Positions 1 to 8,061 are shown, counted from the first letter of the stretch. The stretch is DNA of 34,307 nt from Oscillospiraceae bacterium (GCA_017411665.1 JAFQPT010000222.1:1-34307); one strand, 5' to 3'. The notes: a model not told the origin generated them from the sequence alone. A program made the numbers and translations.

Positions 1-141
1 CAGGTCCCCCTCATGATAAGAATCGTATTGATAGGGATTAAGCAAGAAGGAAACTGTGACATCACTTCCGCACACGGTCACCTCTACTTCCGGAGCGTTT
101 GGATGAGCGTTCCACCCCTTATTCAGCTGTTCAAAAGTCAT
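1..141 (-). CDS. Unknown protein, N-terminal part (runs off the window)
   Basis: The first 47 codons of a minus-strand gene that continues past base 1. It begins MTFEQLNKGWNAHPNAPEVE and stays open to the edge. The ATG at 141 follows a plausible ribosome site (AAGGTGG) with 8 bases between. A good sigma-A-type promoter lies just upstream (178-205), and the helicase operon before it ends in a terminator (216-241), so this gene starts a separate transcription unit. The family is not recognised and no domain can be named from this fragment. The start, the promoter and the uninterrupted frame are seen directly; that it is a real gene is inferred from them. Confidence 0.6.
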   Translation of the reverse strand, partial: MTFEQLNKGWNAHPNAPEVEVTVCGSDVTVSFLLNPYQYDSYHEGDL

Positions 142-177
142 GTGGATACCCACCTTGTGTTTGAAAGTACAGTTTCT

Positions 178-205
178 ATTATATCGAAACTGCATGGTAT
201 TTCAA
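178..205 (-). promoter_or_regulatory. Sigma-A-type promoter for the gene at 1-141
   Basis: On the minus strand, a -35 box TTGAAA (200-205) and a perfect -10 box TATAAT (178-183) are separated by 16 bp. The predicted transcript start is near 171, giving a leader of about 30 bases before the ATG at 141. Confidence 0.65.
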
Positions 206-215
206 GAAAAAGTAA

Positions 216-241
216 GGCCAGTACAGTGTGATGTACTGGCC
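216..241 (-). terminator. Terminator of the RecD2-like helicase operon
   Basis: A perfect 10-bp stem (GGCCAGTACA with its complement) and a 6-base loop. On the minus strand it is followed by a T-rich tail at 215-203. It lies 33 bp after the stop codon of the helicase gene at 274. Confidence 0.8.
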
Positions 242-273
242 CTTCAAATGTGAATAACCTTGGCGCCTGCTTA

Positions 274-2421
274 TCAAGCGGCAGTCAGCCGCTCTTTCAG
301 CTTGGTGTTCCGGAATATGGGGTCGACCTTAGAGGCGGCTACCGCGATGCTCTTGGGGTCGCCGACGAACGTCAATTCTTCCTTGGCACGGGTCATAGCG
401 GTGTAGAGCAGGTTCCGCTGTCCCATAAACCAGTGCTCCGTGGTGAAGATGACCACCACGCCCTTGTATTCACTTCCCTGACTCTTATGGATGGTAAGAG
501 AGTAGGCCAGAGAGAGTTTTGCAAGCATATCCCGCGTAAAGAAGGACTCCACGCCGGAGTCGAATTGGATAAGAGCGCCTTGAGAACCACCGTAGGGGTC
601 TATCCGTTTGATTGTGCCGGTATCGCCATTGGCCACATCGTCCTTCCACATATTTTCGTTGCAAACAACGCGGTCGCCCTCCCGCAGCTTCATGAAGGAC
701 AGGTCGATTTCCTGTTTTGAAGGGGAGGGAGGGTTGACGATTTTCTGTATCAGCTCGTTCATGGTGTTGGTACAGGTCGGACCCTTCTTCCGCTTAGGAG
801 AAAGCAGGCATACATTGGCCACGCCGTATTTTTGGACAAGGGCAAGGTAGGCGTCCAGAGCCAGCTTCTGTGAGCTGTCCTTATCCGCCCTTGTGAAGTG
901 GAAGAACTCATCCTGCCGGAAAGAATGCACGCCCTTTCCCTCATTGACACGGGCAGCGTTTGCGGCGATAGACCCATGGTTGCGGAAAGAGACCTTGAGG
1001 CGGATGGATGGGACGGTATAGCATTCCAGAATGTCCCGGAAGAAATTGCCTGGACCGATGGCCGGCAACTGGTCCGCATCGCCCAACAAGACAAGGCGGA
1101 CGCCCTCCGGCAGACAGCGGAACATGAGGGACGCGACAAAAATATCTATCATGGAGCCTTCGTCGCAGATGACCAGGCCGATATCCTCCATGTTTCTGTG
1201 TATGGATTGGTGGATGGTATATGCCTGGATTCCAGTCACCTCTGTAATCCGTCTTGATGCCTTCCCAGTGGGAGCCATCAGCATGACAGAGCTGATGGGA
1301 TAATACCGTGTCCACACATGGAGAATGGATTTAACGGTGGTGGTCTTTCCGGTGCCGGGACCGCCTGTGATGACGGAAAGCAGGTTGTTGAAAGAGAATT
1401 CCACAGCCTCCTGCTGCGTCTCCTCGATGTCAAATCCGATAGAGCGCCGGATGTCACGCAGAGCTGACTGTACCTGGAATGGGGAGATGGGGCACTTGGG
1501 CTTTGCTGTTTTGAACTTCTTAATGGACTCCGCGACAAACCGTTCTTCTTCCCATAGCGCCTTCAGATAAATGGCGCCATCCTTCTCAACAACAACACGG
1601 CCGGCCTCTTTCAACCGTTTGATGGCGTCGGCGGCAACTTCCAACACATTGGGAATGTCGCCTATGACTTCGGTAAGCTTCTCGGCCAGTGTCTGATGGA
1701 AGGAGTAGCAGTGCCCCTCACTTGCCGCTTCCTGCAGCAGATAGACCACGGCGCCCTGCACACGGCAGGATGCGTCCGGTTGGAGCTTTGCAGCTCTTGC
1801 AATCTTATCCGCCTTCAAGAACCCAATGCCCTCGATATCGTCGATGAGACGGTAGGGGTCCTTCTGGATAATGGAAATGGCCTTGTCACCGTAGCGGTTA
1901 TAAATGAGTTTGATTTGGTGGTCTGAAACGGTATCTTTGAGAAAGCAGCGCAGCTCCCAAAAGTGTTTATTTAAGGTGAAACTGTCATGGATAGACTCGG
2001 CCACCGTTTTCCCGATGCCGGGGACGGAGGTCAGTTTCCAATGCTGCTTTTCGATGACGAGAAGGGCATCCTTTCCAAACTTATCGTAGACAGCGCAGGC
2101 CTTGCTGTATCCAAGGCCCTTGATAAAGTCGCTGGCAAGGAAACGGATGATTTCCTCTCTGCCGAGATTCACTTCGTCAGGAGAGCTGCCGCCCTCGCTG
2201 GTACAGGAGGAGACGGAGAACTGCAGGCCATATCTGGGATGTGTTGTCCAGCCGCCAGTCAGATGGAACACCTGATTGACGATGGGGGAGGGGATAGCTC
2301 CAACAGCGGAAAAGTGCTCCTTGCTGTTCAGGTTCTCAAATTGAACGCTGGACCAGTTGGGGCTTGTGTAAATGACATGGAGGACACGCCCCCGAATATC
2401 TAATAGCGATGTCGATTCCAT
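274..2421 (-). CDS. RecD2-like ATP-dependent DNA helicase (first paralogue)
   Basis: A 715-residue superfamily 1B helicase of the RecD2 type, an ATP-driven 5'-3' DNA unwinding enzyme family. Visible parts: an N-terminal OB-like region (about 1-90), helix-hairpin-helix DNA-binding motifs (about 95-200, including LTSVPGIGKT), Walker A GGPGTGKTT (353-361), Walker B ICDEGSM (418-424), motif III GDADQLPAIGPG (447-458), and the C-terminal motifs SLTIHKSQGSEY (641-652) and LLYTAMTRAK (671-680). All core motifs look intact. The ATG at 2421 lies one base after the TAA of the second helicase gene, with AAAGGAG inside that gene's end, so translation is coupled. Chromosomal RecD2 is normally a single gene; a second copy next door suggests a mobile-element version working in conjugative DNA processing or repair. 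That role is inference. Confidence 0.9.
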   Translation of the reverse strand: MESTSLLDIRGRVLHVIYTSPNWSSVQFENLNSKEHFSAVGAIPSPIVNQVFHLTGGWTTHPRYGLQFSVSSCTSEGGSSPDEVNLGREEIIRFLASDFIKGLGYSKACAVYDKFGKDALLVIEKQHWKLTSVPGIGKTVAESIHDSFTLNKHFWELRCFLKDTVSDHQIKLIYNRYGDKAISIIQKDPYRLIDDIEGIGFLKADKIARAAKLQPDASCRVQGAVVYLLQEAASEGHCYSFHQTLAEKLTEVIGDIPNVLEVAADAIKRLKEAGRVVVEKDGAIYLKALWEEERFVAESIKKFKTAKPKCPISPFQVQSALRDIRRSIGFDIEETQQEAVEFSFNNLLSVITGGPGTGKTTTVKSILHVWTRYYPISSVMLMAPTGKASRRITEVTGIQAYTIHQSIHRNMEDIGLVICDEGSMIDIFVASLMFRCLPEGVRLVLLGDADQLPAIGPGNFFRDILECYTVPSIRLKVSFRNHGSIAANAARVNEGKGVHSFRQDEFFHFTRADKDSSQKLALDAYLALVQKYGVANVCLLSPKRKKGPTCTNTMNELIQKIVNPPSPSKQEIDLSFMKLREGDRVVCNENMWKDDVANGDTGTIKRIDPYGGSQGALIQFDSGVESFFTRDMLAKLSLAYSLTIHKSQGSEYKGVVVIFTTEHWFMGQRNLLYTAMTRAKEELTFVGDPKSIAVAASKVDPIFRNTKLKERLTAA

Positions 2422-2422
2422 C

Positions 2423-4606
2423 TTATGATACTCCTTTGTGCTTGCCGCCCTGCAGACGCAAATCCAGCTTCGATTTACGTTTGGCGACGTCTTTGGTGAA
2501 TACAGCTTTTGCTATGGCGCCCTTTGCGGCAATCAGCACCACCTTCTTCTTGGCGCGGGTAATTGCGGTATAGAGCAGGTTCCTCTGCAGCATGGACGCG
2601 GGTTCCGCGGGGAGGACGACGATGGCAACGTCGTATTCGCTCCCTTGACTTTTATGGATGGTACAGGCGTAGGACAGGGAGAGGTCATTGAGCAGGTCTT
2701 CATCCAAAAGGATTTCATCCTTGTCGATACGCACCTGCACACAGCCGCCGTGGATGCCGGTTATTGTGCCGATATCCCCGTTGAAGTAGCTATTAGCCGG
2801 GTCATAGTTGTTCCGGGTCATCATGACCTTATCACCGATGCGGAAAGCATAGTCAGCATAGTGCAGGCTGTTGCTGCCGGGATTTGCGATGGCCTGCAGC
2901 GCGTTATTCAGCGCCTTGCTGCCCACCAACGCCCTTTTTGTGACAGGGGTCAGAACCTGTGAGGAAAACACGTTGGCAGGGTCGTAGTAGCGGTGGAACT
3001 GCTTTGCCACCTCCTCGGCGATAGCGGTATCATCGTCGCATTCGATAATTTCAAAATCCTCTCCGGTCTTCAGATTGGAAATCCCGTCCCGGATGCGTGC
3101 GGCATTTTCAATTATCAAAGAGCCGTCTGCCTGCCGCTGTGCTTTTGTCAGCTTTACCACGGGGATGCAGCCGCTGTAGATAATATCGTGGAGGACATTG
3201 CCGGCGCCCACGGAGGGGAGCTGGTCGATGTCTCCGGTAAGAATGACTGTGGACCCCGATTTTAAAGCGGAAAACAGGAGGTCTGCAAGGTCAATGGGGA
3301 CCATGGAGCTTTCGTCGATGACCAGAAGGTCCGCCTTAATCGGGTCAGCCTCGTTCTTACAGACGGTGACATCCCCGTAAGGTCGGTATTCCAAAAGCCG
3401 GTGAACGGTCGTCGCCTCTCTGCCGGTTGCCTCTTTCATCCGCTGTGAAGCGCGCCCCGTAGGAGCGCAGAGGCGAATGACGCAGTTGGGATGCAGCAGT
3501 TCAAAGGCCACTAAAAAACCTTTGATAAGCGTTGTCTTTCCGGTGCCGGGGCCGCCGGTGATAACAGCAACGCCGCCATAGCGGAGCAGGCTGAATGCTT
3601 CTCGCTGCTGCTCCGCATAGGTGACGCCACACACCTTCTCGGCATAGGCGCACAGCGCCTGTGGGTCACAGGGGGTAGGGATGGCGTCCCGCATCAATCT
3701 GCGGATGGCAAAAGCGGTGCGAAGCTCCTGGTAATAGAGGTTGGAGAGATAGACGTCTTTATCCTCTTTGATGATGCCTTCTGATGTTGTGACCAGGCAG
3801 GCGTTGATAACGGCCGCTGCAATCGCTTCTGTGTAGGCGATGTCTTTGCCCGACTCACCGGAAAGGAGGTCACGGGTGTATTTGACAAGCTCGTTGTGGG
3901 GGACATAGGTGTCTCCGGAATGGGTCTTCCGGCGCAGGACATGCATCATTGCCGCCGTAATACGAGCGCGGGAGTATGCGGGAACCTCGCTGCTGTTGGC
4001 GATACGGTCACAGATTTCAAAGGATAACCCGCCTTTGTACCCTGCTTCATAGGGATGCTCCAGCAGACGGGCGACGGAGTTGACGCCAAATTCCTTATAG
4101 ATGCGAAGGCAGGCGTTATAGGAGCCGCCGTGCTTACTGATAAGTTCAAAGAGCTTCCGCTGCTCCTGTGTTTCCCGGATGTAGTGGACGATAGTGGTTG
4201 CCCTCTTTTCCGAGATACTTGGCAGCCTCGTGATTCTGCGGATGGCGTCATCCTCCAGCGCAAGGCTGTATAGCCGTTCACCGAAGTGTTCGATTAGCTC
4301 GTTGGCCGTTTTGACGCCAAGGCCGGGAATGGTACATAGATATTCCCGCATGGAGCTGGTATCTGAAAGCAGTTCCCGGACAGAGCATTGCGTAAGTTGT
4401 CTTCCATATCGCCCCGATGCCGGCGTGTGCCAGATTCCGGTCACTTCCACCTTAACATCCGTTTTGGGAAGCATGATAATCCCCGTACAGGTCACAGGCC
4501 CGGTCTGTGTCAGCACCACAAAAACGGTGTAGCCAGACTGGTAATCACGCATGATGACCCGCTGGAACTGCCCGCGTATGGATTCCATCTCTGTGTTTGT
4601 TTCCAA
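2423..4606 (-). CDS. RecD2-like ATP-dependent DNA helicase (second paralogue, TTG start)
   Basis: A 727-residue RecD2-type superfamily 1B helicase. It has an N-terminal OB-like region, helix-hairpin-helix repeats (CTIPGLGVKTANELIEHFGE near 90-110), Walker A GGPGTGKTT (about 351-359), Walker B VIDESSM (about 429), GDIDQLPSVGAG, ACTIHKSQGSEYD and LLYTAITRAKKK. The chosen start is TTG at 4606, with AAAGGAGAG 9 bases upstream. The frame is open to a GTG at 4630, but that codon has no ribosome site of its own and lies before this one; ATG 4588 is another option. It shares architecture with the next gene but is clearly divergent, so the pair is an old duplication or two separate acquisitions. A recurrent 16-bp element (4646-4661) lies 40 bp upstream and probably drives both genes. 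Confidence 0.9.
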   Translation of the reverse strand: METNTEMESIRGQFQRVIMRDYQSGYTVFVVLTQTGPVTCTGIIMLPKTDVKVEVTGIWHTPASGRYGRQLTQCSVRELLSDTSSMREYLCTIPGLGVKTANELIEHFGERLYSLALEDDAIRRITRLPSISEKRATTIVHYIRETQEQRKLFELISKHGGSYNACLRIYKEFGVNSVARLLEHPYEAGYKGGLSFEICDRIANSSEVPAYSRARITAAMMHVLRRKTHSGDTYVPHNELVKYTRDLLSGESGKDIAYTEAIAAAVINACLVTTSEGIIKEDKDVYLSNLYYQELRTAFAIRRLMRDAIPTPCDPQALCAYAEKVCGVTYAEQQREAFSLLRYGGVAVITGGPGTGKTTLIKGFLVAFELLHPNCVIRLCAPTGRASQRMKEATGREATTVHRLLEYRPYGDVTVCKNEADPIKADLLVIDESSMVPIDLADLLFSALKSGSTVILTGDIDQLPSVGAGNVLHDIIYSGCIPVVKLTKAQRQADGSLIIENAARIRDGISNLKTGEDFEIIECDDDTAIAEEVAKQFHRYYDPANVFSSQVLTPVTKRALVGSKALNNALQAIANPGSNSLHYADYAFRIGDKVMMTRNNYDPANSYFNGDIGTITGIHGGCVQVRIDKDEILLDEDLLNDLSLSYACTIHKSQGSEYDVAIVVLPAEPASMLQRNLLYTAITRAKKKVVLIAAKGAIAKAVFTKDVAKRKSKLDLRLQGGKHKGVS

Positions 4607-4645
4607 GGTTGTATCCTCTCCTTTCGTCACAATGTTCCTGCGAGG

Positions 4646-4661
4646 TCAGTATGTCGGAAAG
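4646..4661 (-). promoter_or_regulatory. Recurrent CATACT element, copy 1
   Basis: The minus strand reads CTTTCCGACATACTGA, 40 bp before the TTG start of the helicase operon. It lies just downstream of the terminator at 4690-4717, so transcription of the helicases must restart near here. TGACATACT-like cores resemble an extended -10 (TG-n-CATACT), but no TTGACA-like -35 is seen 17 bp upstream. Confidence 0.6.
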
Positions 4662-4689
4662 AGGGAAACAGGTGACAGGCATAAAAAGA

Positions 4690-4717
4690 GGACCCCATGC
4701 ATTGCTGCATGAGGTCC
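4690..4717 (-). terminator. Terminator after the helix-turn-helix gene
   Basis: A 12-bp stem with one mismatch and a TTGC loop. On the minus strand it is followed by a TTTTT run (4687-4683). It closes the 4730-5435 unit. Confidence 0.8.
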
Positions 4718-4729
4718 AGTAATGTTTCT

Positions 4730-4978
4730 TTATTCTGATTTGGTGTCCGGCTCCTGGAGTGGGAACTGGGGGATAGCTTCCAGCAGTTTCAGGACAAGGT
4801 GCTGTCGTAAATCTTCATCGATTTCCTTTCGGATTGTCCCGTCCGGCTGCTTCTTCTCCACGGTTGCCTGCTCGTCAATATAGTCCTTAAAATGCTCAAC
4901 AGCCTGTTCGATTGCCCACTTTTCACCGGCGACGGCGGCTTTTATTACTTCGTAGTCCAGCATCTCGTTATCTGCCAT
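4730..4978 (-). CDS. Conjugative-transposon-type helix-turn-helix protein
   Basis: An 82-residue protein resembling the small helix-turn-helix domain proteins of Tn916-like elements. The family pattern is visible: YEVIKAAVAGEKWAIEQAVE, then HFKDYIDEQ, then DEDLRQHLVLKLLEAIPQF, similar to the N-terminal region of sigma factors. These proteins are usually encoded near conjugation genes and are thought to be regulatory. The ATG at 4978 has AGGAGG 7-8 bases upstream, so the longer frame starting at 5005 is not used. It lies about 40 bp after the gene at 5019-5435, probably as one operon, and ends in its own terminator. This gene is among the better signs that the region belongs to a conjugative element. 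Confidence 0.75.
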   Translation of the reverse strand: MADNEMLDYEVIKAAVAGEKWAIEQAVEHFKDYIDEQATVEKKQPDGTIRKEIDEDLRQHLVLKLLEAIPQFPLQEPDTKSE

Positions 4979-5018
4979 GGTCTGCTTCCTCCTTCTTAAA
5001 ATCAATGGTTATGCAGAA

Positions 5019-5435
5019 TTAAAAATGACATATAATCGATTCCTCCAGTTGTTTAAGGGAATCGGCGCACAAAGATTTGATTACATAAGGCAAGTGGTCT
5101 TTTCGGTTTGGGGATTGTCTGTATGTATCGAAATTTCGATAATACTCCTCTGCATACTCCATTACATCTTTGGCGAACAAAGCCTTCGCCTCTCGTATGT
5201 TAGAGCCGTGGGAAACAATGTCCAGAGTATCTGCAGATAGTGTTATGCTACCATCTGCTTCTTTGAATTGCGTCGCGGCAAAACAGACATGAGAAAGAAG
5301 CTGGAAAACCACATTTGTAGAAGACAGAAAGAAGTGCTGCCCGTTCAGTTCAAATAGCGTAGGCCGTTGGATATGACAATCGCAAAGAGTATCATCAAAA
5401 TTCAAACTGGAGATACATTCATGTTCCGGAACCAT
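5019..5435 (-). CDS. Unknown protein
   Basis: A 138-residue protein starting MVPEHECISSLNFDD. It is soluble, with no signal peptide or membrane segment and several Cys and His residues spread along it; the C-terminal third is helical and charged. No family is recognised. A strong ribosome site (GAGGTGAT, 5447-5440) best fits the ATG at 5435; ATG 5441 and GTG 5444 overlap the site and are less likely. A promoter with 17-bp spacing lies at 5459-5487. Probably cotranscribed with the helix-turn-helix gene at 4730-4978. Confidence 0.6.
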   Translation of the reverse strand: MVPEHECISSLNFDDTLCDCHIQRPTLFELNGQHFFLSSTNVVFQLLSHVCFAATQFKEADGSITLSADTLDIVSHGSNIREAKALFAKDVMEYAEEYYRNFDTYRQSPNRKDHLPYVIKSLCADSLKQLEESIICHF

Positions 5436-5458
5436 TTGCATCACCTCATCCTATACCA

Positions 5459-5487
5459 ATTCTAACAGATTAAATGGTGATTGTCAT
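5459..5487 (-). promoter_or_regulatory. Sigma-A-type promoter for 5435-4730
   Basis: On the minus strand, ATGACA (5482-5487) and TAGAAT (5459-5464) are spaced by exactly 17 bp. The position fits a short leader before the GAGGTGAT ribosome site. Confidence 0.6.
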
Positions 5488-5507
5488 CCGGAAAAACGCA
5501 ACCTGCC

Positions 5508-5768
5508 CTATTCTTCAGGTGAAGACTCTTCCAAGCCTTCGAAAAAGGCATCAAAAGACGAAACCTTGTATATCTGCTTCAGTCCAATTAGAACACTGAT
5601 ACGAATGCTATATTTGCCCTGTTCTATTTTTGCAAGGATGTCCTCAGAGATTTGAATCCCCACTACTTCGAGTTGCGCAGATACCTGTGCTTGAGTTAAG
5701 CCAGCCTCCTTTCGAAGACGCTTTAGGGTTGGGCCTATGGATAGGTCTTGGCGAAGATTCCCTCTCAT
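5508..5768 (-). CDS. XRE-family transcriptional regulator
   Basis: An 86-residue protein made almost entirely of a Cro/CI-type helix-turn-helix domain: PTLKRLRKEAGLTQAQVSAQ, then SEDILAKIEQGKYSIRISVL. It ends with an acidic tail. The ATG at 5768 is preceded by GAGGAG with 8 bases between; the much longer frame upstream has no ribosome site and runs antisense through the next genes. It is divergent from the gene at 5886, and two similar 18-bp sites lie in the gap, each near one promoter. That arrangement is typical of a regulator that represses itself and its neighbour. Binding of this protein to those sites is inferred. Confidence 0.85.
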   Translation of the reverse strand: MRGNLRQDLSIGPTLKRLRKEAGLTQAQVSAQLEVVGIQISEDILAKIEQGKYSIRISVLIGLKQIYKVSSFDAFFEGLEESSPEE

Positions 5769-5784
5769 AAAGATTCTCCTCAAA

Positions 5785-5802
5785 TTGGATAAATAAGTCC
5801 AG
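5785..5802. promoter_or_regulatory. Candidate XRE operator, copy A
   Basis: The sequence TTGGATAAATAAGTCCAG. It shares 14 of 18 bases with the site at 5842-5859, including the TTGGATA and TCCAG ends. It lies 17 bp before the XRE start codon, where it could block that gene's transcription. Confidence 0.55.
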
Positions 5803-5812
5803 TAATACACCA

Positions 5813-5840
5813 TTGAGTTTACGAGAGAAACCGTTATAAT
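5813..5840 (+). promoter_or_regulatory. Promoter of the small gene at 5886
   Basis: The -35 TTGAGT (5813-5818) and a perfect -10 TATAAT (5835-5840) are spaced by 16 bp. The expected transcript start (about 5847) falls inside operator copy B. Confidence 0.7.
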
Positions 5841-5841
5841 A

Positions 5842-5859
5842 TTGGATACATTTATCCAG
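5842..5859. promoter_or_regulatory. Candidate XRE operator, copy B
   Basis: The sequence TTGGATACATTTATCCAG. Its core GGATACATTTATCC is a near-palindrome (12 of 14 bases symmetrical), as expected for a dimeric XRE repressor. It overlaps the predicted transcript start of the plus-strand gene. Confidence 0.6.
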
Positions 5860-5885
5860 AAAGAAAAATGAGAGGAGAAAAAATA

Positions 5886-6140
5886 ATGACAAAAGAGGAA
5901 TTTGTTAAGCAAATAGGAATAACGATGAGCAACATGCCAGAAGAAATGGCCAAGGAAGTAGTGGATGTTATTTCCCATGTAGAGGATTTTGCTGACATAA
6001 GTAAATGCGTTCATCTTACAGGAGAAGAACTGGAGAAGCGGGCGAGAGAGAGCATAGCAGAAGGATACTATTGGAGAGGCACTGTCTACAGTATGTTTGC
6101 TGTCATGAAGGGGAGATATGTGGACGATACTATCAGCTGA
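5886..6140 (+). CDS. Small unknown protein divergent from the XRE regulator
   Basis: An 84-residue, acidic, helical protein (MTKEEFVKQIGITMSNMPEE...) without signal peptide or membrane segment. The ATG at 5886 follows GAGAGGAG by 8 bases. It has a good promoter at 5813-5840 and a likely operator over the transcript start. The family is not recognised. Being paired with an XRE regulator, it could be the effector of a small switch or a toxin-antitoxin-like partner, but nothing in the sequence proves either. Its stop codon and that of the convergent hydrolase gene lie together in the palindrome TCAGCTGA (6133-6140), so the two genes overlap by 8 bp. Confidence 0.65.
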   Translation: MTKEEFVKQIGITMSNMPEEMAKEVVDVISHVEDFADISKCVHLTGEELEKRARESIAEGYYWRGTVYSMFAVMKGRYVDDTIS

Positions 6141-8004
6141 TATACTGCAGCGGGTCAGTTGGGACGCCGTTATACTGCACCTCGAAATGCAGATGAGCAC
6201 CAGAGGAGTAACCGGTAGAGCCGACTTCCCCGATGGCGTCCCCGGCAGATACCGTCTGGCCGATGGAGCAATCGATGGCCTGCAGATGCGCGTAGATGGT
6301 TTTCGTTGTGTCGCTGTGCTGAATGATGACGTAGTTTCCATACCCGCCGCCGCAGTTGCAGCAGTTGCTGGAGGACTTCCCGTAGTTGTGGGAGCAGGTG
6401 TTGGAAATGAAGACGACCTCGCCATCAAGTGCCGCAGAGACCTCTGTGCCGTAAGTCGCTCCCACATTGCCGCCGAGGTCAATGCCTGTATGCAGCTTCC
6501 ATGTGTTCCAGAGTGGGTGCGTCCGATACCCGAAGCGTGAGCCGTTGATGATGTTCCTCTTTGTGGCTGCGGTAAGCCCGGGCACAGGGGAGGACAGGGA
6601 ACCAATGTCGGCGTAATAGGCGCCGGAATAGGTGCTGGAAAATACGCCGAGAGGGTCAATCTGCGTGCAGCCCACAGGACGGATAATTTTCACGATTTCA
6701 CCGGCCCGGTCACTGCTTAACAGGATATCGCTTATCCTTGTATTTTGGCCTGGGTCAGAGGAGGGAGAAGACGCCTCGATGACAGTGATGGTGTTGCTGT
6801 TTCTGGCGCCGATGAAGATGGCCACATGGTCGTAACCCATGGAAGTGCGGCCGTAGAGGTCTTCATTCACCTGATACCGGAAGGAGCCGCCGTATTGGTC
6901 GGTGATGTCCCTGTAATAGTTGAAGAAAATGAGGTCGCCCGGCTCCAGCGCCTCAAAGACACTTTGGTCGACCGTCTGCATGTAGGATACGATGCTGGTC
7001 TCTGGCAGAGTTCCGTCAAAGGAACCGGTGAAGTAGAGGTCGTTTAGAATGCCGTTAGCCGCTTTGTATGAGGCAAAATCCGCCTGCGGAGTCGCATTTT
7101 CCTCTGCGCCATCCCACAGGATGACATTCTCCGTCTGGCTGTCTGCCCATGCCGCGATACCGTTGCAGGCAGTGCCGAAATTCGTGAAGTCAATGCCCAC
7201 CTGATACCAGCACCAGGAGGCAAGGGCGGAACAATCCGTATAGTAGTCGATATAGCGCCGCGCCTGGCTGTAGACGCCTTTCAGTCCCAGTCTCGTGTAG
7301 GCCAGTTCCGCCACCTCGCGCTGCAAGTCCGGCTCCTGTCCCGTAGAAGGCAGGGAAAAGGATGTGTTATACATATACCCCGTCACAACCAGGTCATCCG
7401 CAGAATGGTATTCGGCATTGGTATTGTCGATATTGGTGATAGACCCATTTCCCGACTGGATAATGCATTTGACATGGGAGATGCTTCCGTTATCGGACAG
7501 GATACTCACAAGGTCGTGTCGTTTCAGCTCCGCCAGCGGCTCACCTGTCATGGAGTCCGAGGCGAAAACTTTGGCGTAAGGCACCATGACGGCGCGGGAG
7601 GTTGCCGGCGTCTGAGGGGTATAGGAATGGTAGCTCCCGCCCATGGCCACCGGTGATTCCGTCCCGGTAACGATGGTAAGAGAGCGGCTTCCTGCGCTGT
7701 CCCCGATGCAGCTGACAGAGGCTGTATAGGAACCGAGGGGCAGGTTCCGGACAGGTAGTGGGATTTGCACGCTGCCTTCTTCAGCTTCTGCCGTTTTCAT
7801 GTAGATGGCGGCGCCATCCATATAGAGGGTAAGAGAAACGGTATTATCGTTTTCTCCGGATAAGGTCACTTCGATAATGCCGTCAGCATAAGAAACATCT
7901 GTAATCGTTCCACCAGCTGCATGCGCAGGGACTGATTGGCAGAGCAGAGACAGTATGAGAAGAAAAGAAAAGATGCGGTATGGGCATCGGGCGGATTTAA
8001 GCAT
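6133..8004 (-). CDS. Secreted two-domain cell-wall hydrolase (NlpC/P60-like plus M23 peptidase)
   Basis: A 623-residue exported protein. Signal peptide: residues 1-29 (hydrophobic IFSFLLILSLLCQSV, cleavage near AHA/AG). Residues about 35-215 look like small beta-domains. A papain-like NlpC/P60 or CHAP-type domain follows, with the likely catalytic Cys258 in YTDCSALASWCW and His393 in GYDHVAIFIG. The C-terminal M23 domain has the zinc ligands His505 and Asp509 (HTGID) and His604/His606 (HLHFE), plus YAHL near 571. M23 enzymes cut peptidoglycan cross-bridges and NlpC/P60 enzymes cut stem peptides, so the protein may open the wall for a conjugation machine, as related hydrolases do in Gram-positive elements. 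The ATG at 8004 has AGAAGGAGG 7 bases upstream; the longer frame to 8256 overlaps the divergent gene. A Cys-rich insert lies in the M23 domain (CSHNYGKSSSNCCNCGGG, 537-554). Confidence 0.9.
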   Translation of the reverse strand: MLKSARCPYRIFSFLLILSLLCQSVPAHAAGGTITDVSYADGIIEVTLSGENDNTVSLTLYMDGAAIYMKTAEAEEGSVQIPLPVRNLPLGSYTASVSCIGDSAGSRSLTIVTGTESPVAMGGSYHSYTPQTPATSRAVMVPYAKVFASDSMTGEPLAELKRHDLVSILSDNGSISHVKCIIQSGNGSITNIDNTNAEYHSADDLVVTGYMYNTSFSLPSTGQEPDLQREVAELAYTRLGLKGVYSQARRYIDYYTDCSALASWCWYQVGIDFTNFGTACNGIAAWADSQTENVILWDGAEENATPQADFASYKAANGILNDLYFTGSFDGTLPETSIVSYMQTVDQSVFEALEPGDLIFFNYYRDITDQYGGSFRYQVNEDLYGRTSMGYDHVAIFIGARNSNTITVIEASSPSSDPGQNTRISDILLSSDRAGEIVKIIRPVGCTQIDPLGVFSSTYSGAYYADIGSLSSPVPGLTAATKRNIINGSRFGYRTHPLWNTWKLHTGIDLGGNVGATYGTEVSAALDGEVVFISNTCSHNYGKSSSNCCNCGGGYGNYVIIQHSDTTKTIYAHLQAIDCSIGQTVSAGDAIGEVGSTGYSSGAHLHFEVQYNGVPTDPLQYIS

Positions 8005-8030
8005 GGGAAGGCCTCCTTCTGGCGTTTCCG

Positions 8031-8046
8031 TCAGTATGGAAGAAAC
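8031..8046 (-). promoter_or_regulatory. Recurrent CATACT element, copy 2
   Basis: The minus strand reads GTTTCTTCCATACTGA, 27 bp before the hydrolase start codon. It abuts copy 3 on the other strand. Confidence 0.45.
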
Positions 8047-8061
8047 GCTCTGACATACTGG
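8046..8061 (+). promoter_or_regulatory. Recurrent CATACT element, copy 3
   Basis: The plus strand reads CGCTCTGACATACTGG, 21 bp before the lipoprotein start at 8082. Together with copy 2 it forms a head-to-head pair, with CAGTATG and CATACTG as inverted repeats. Confidence 0.55.
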
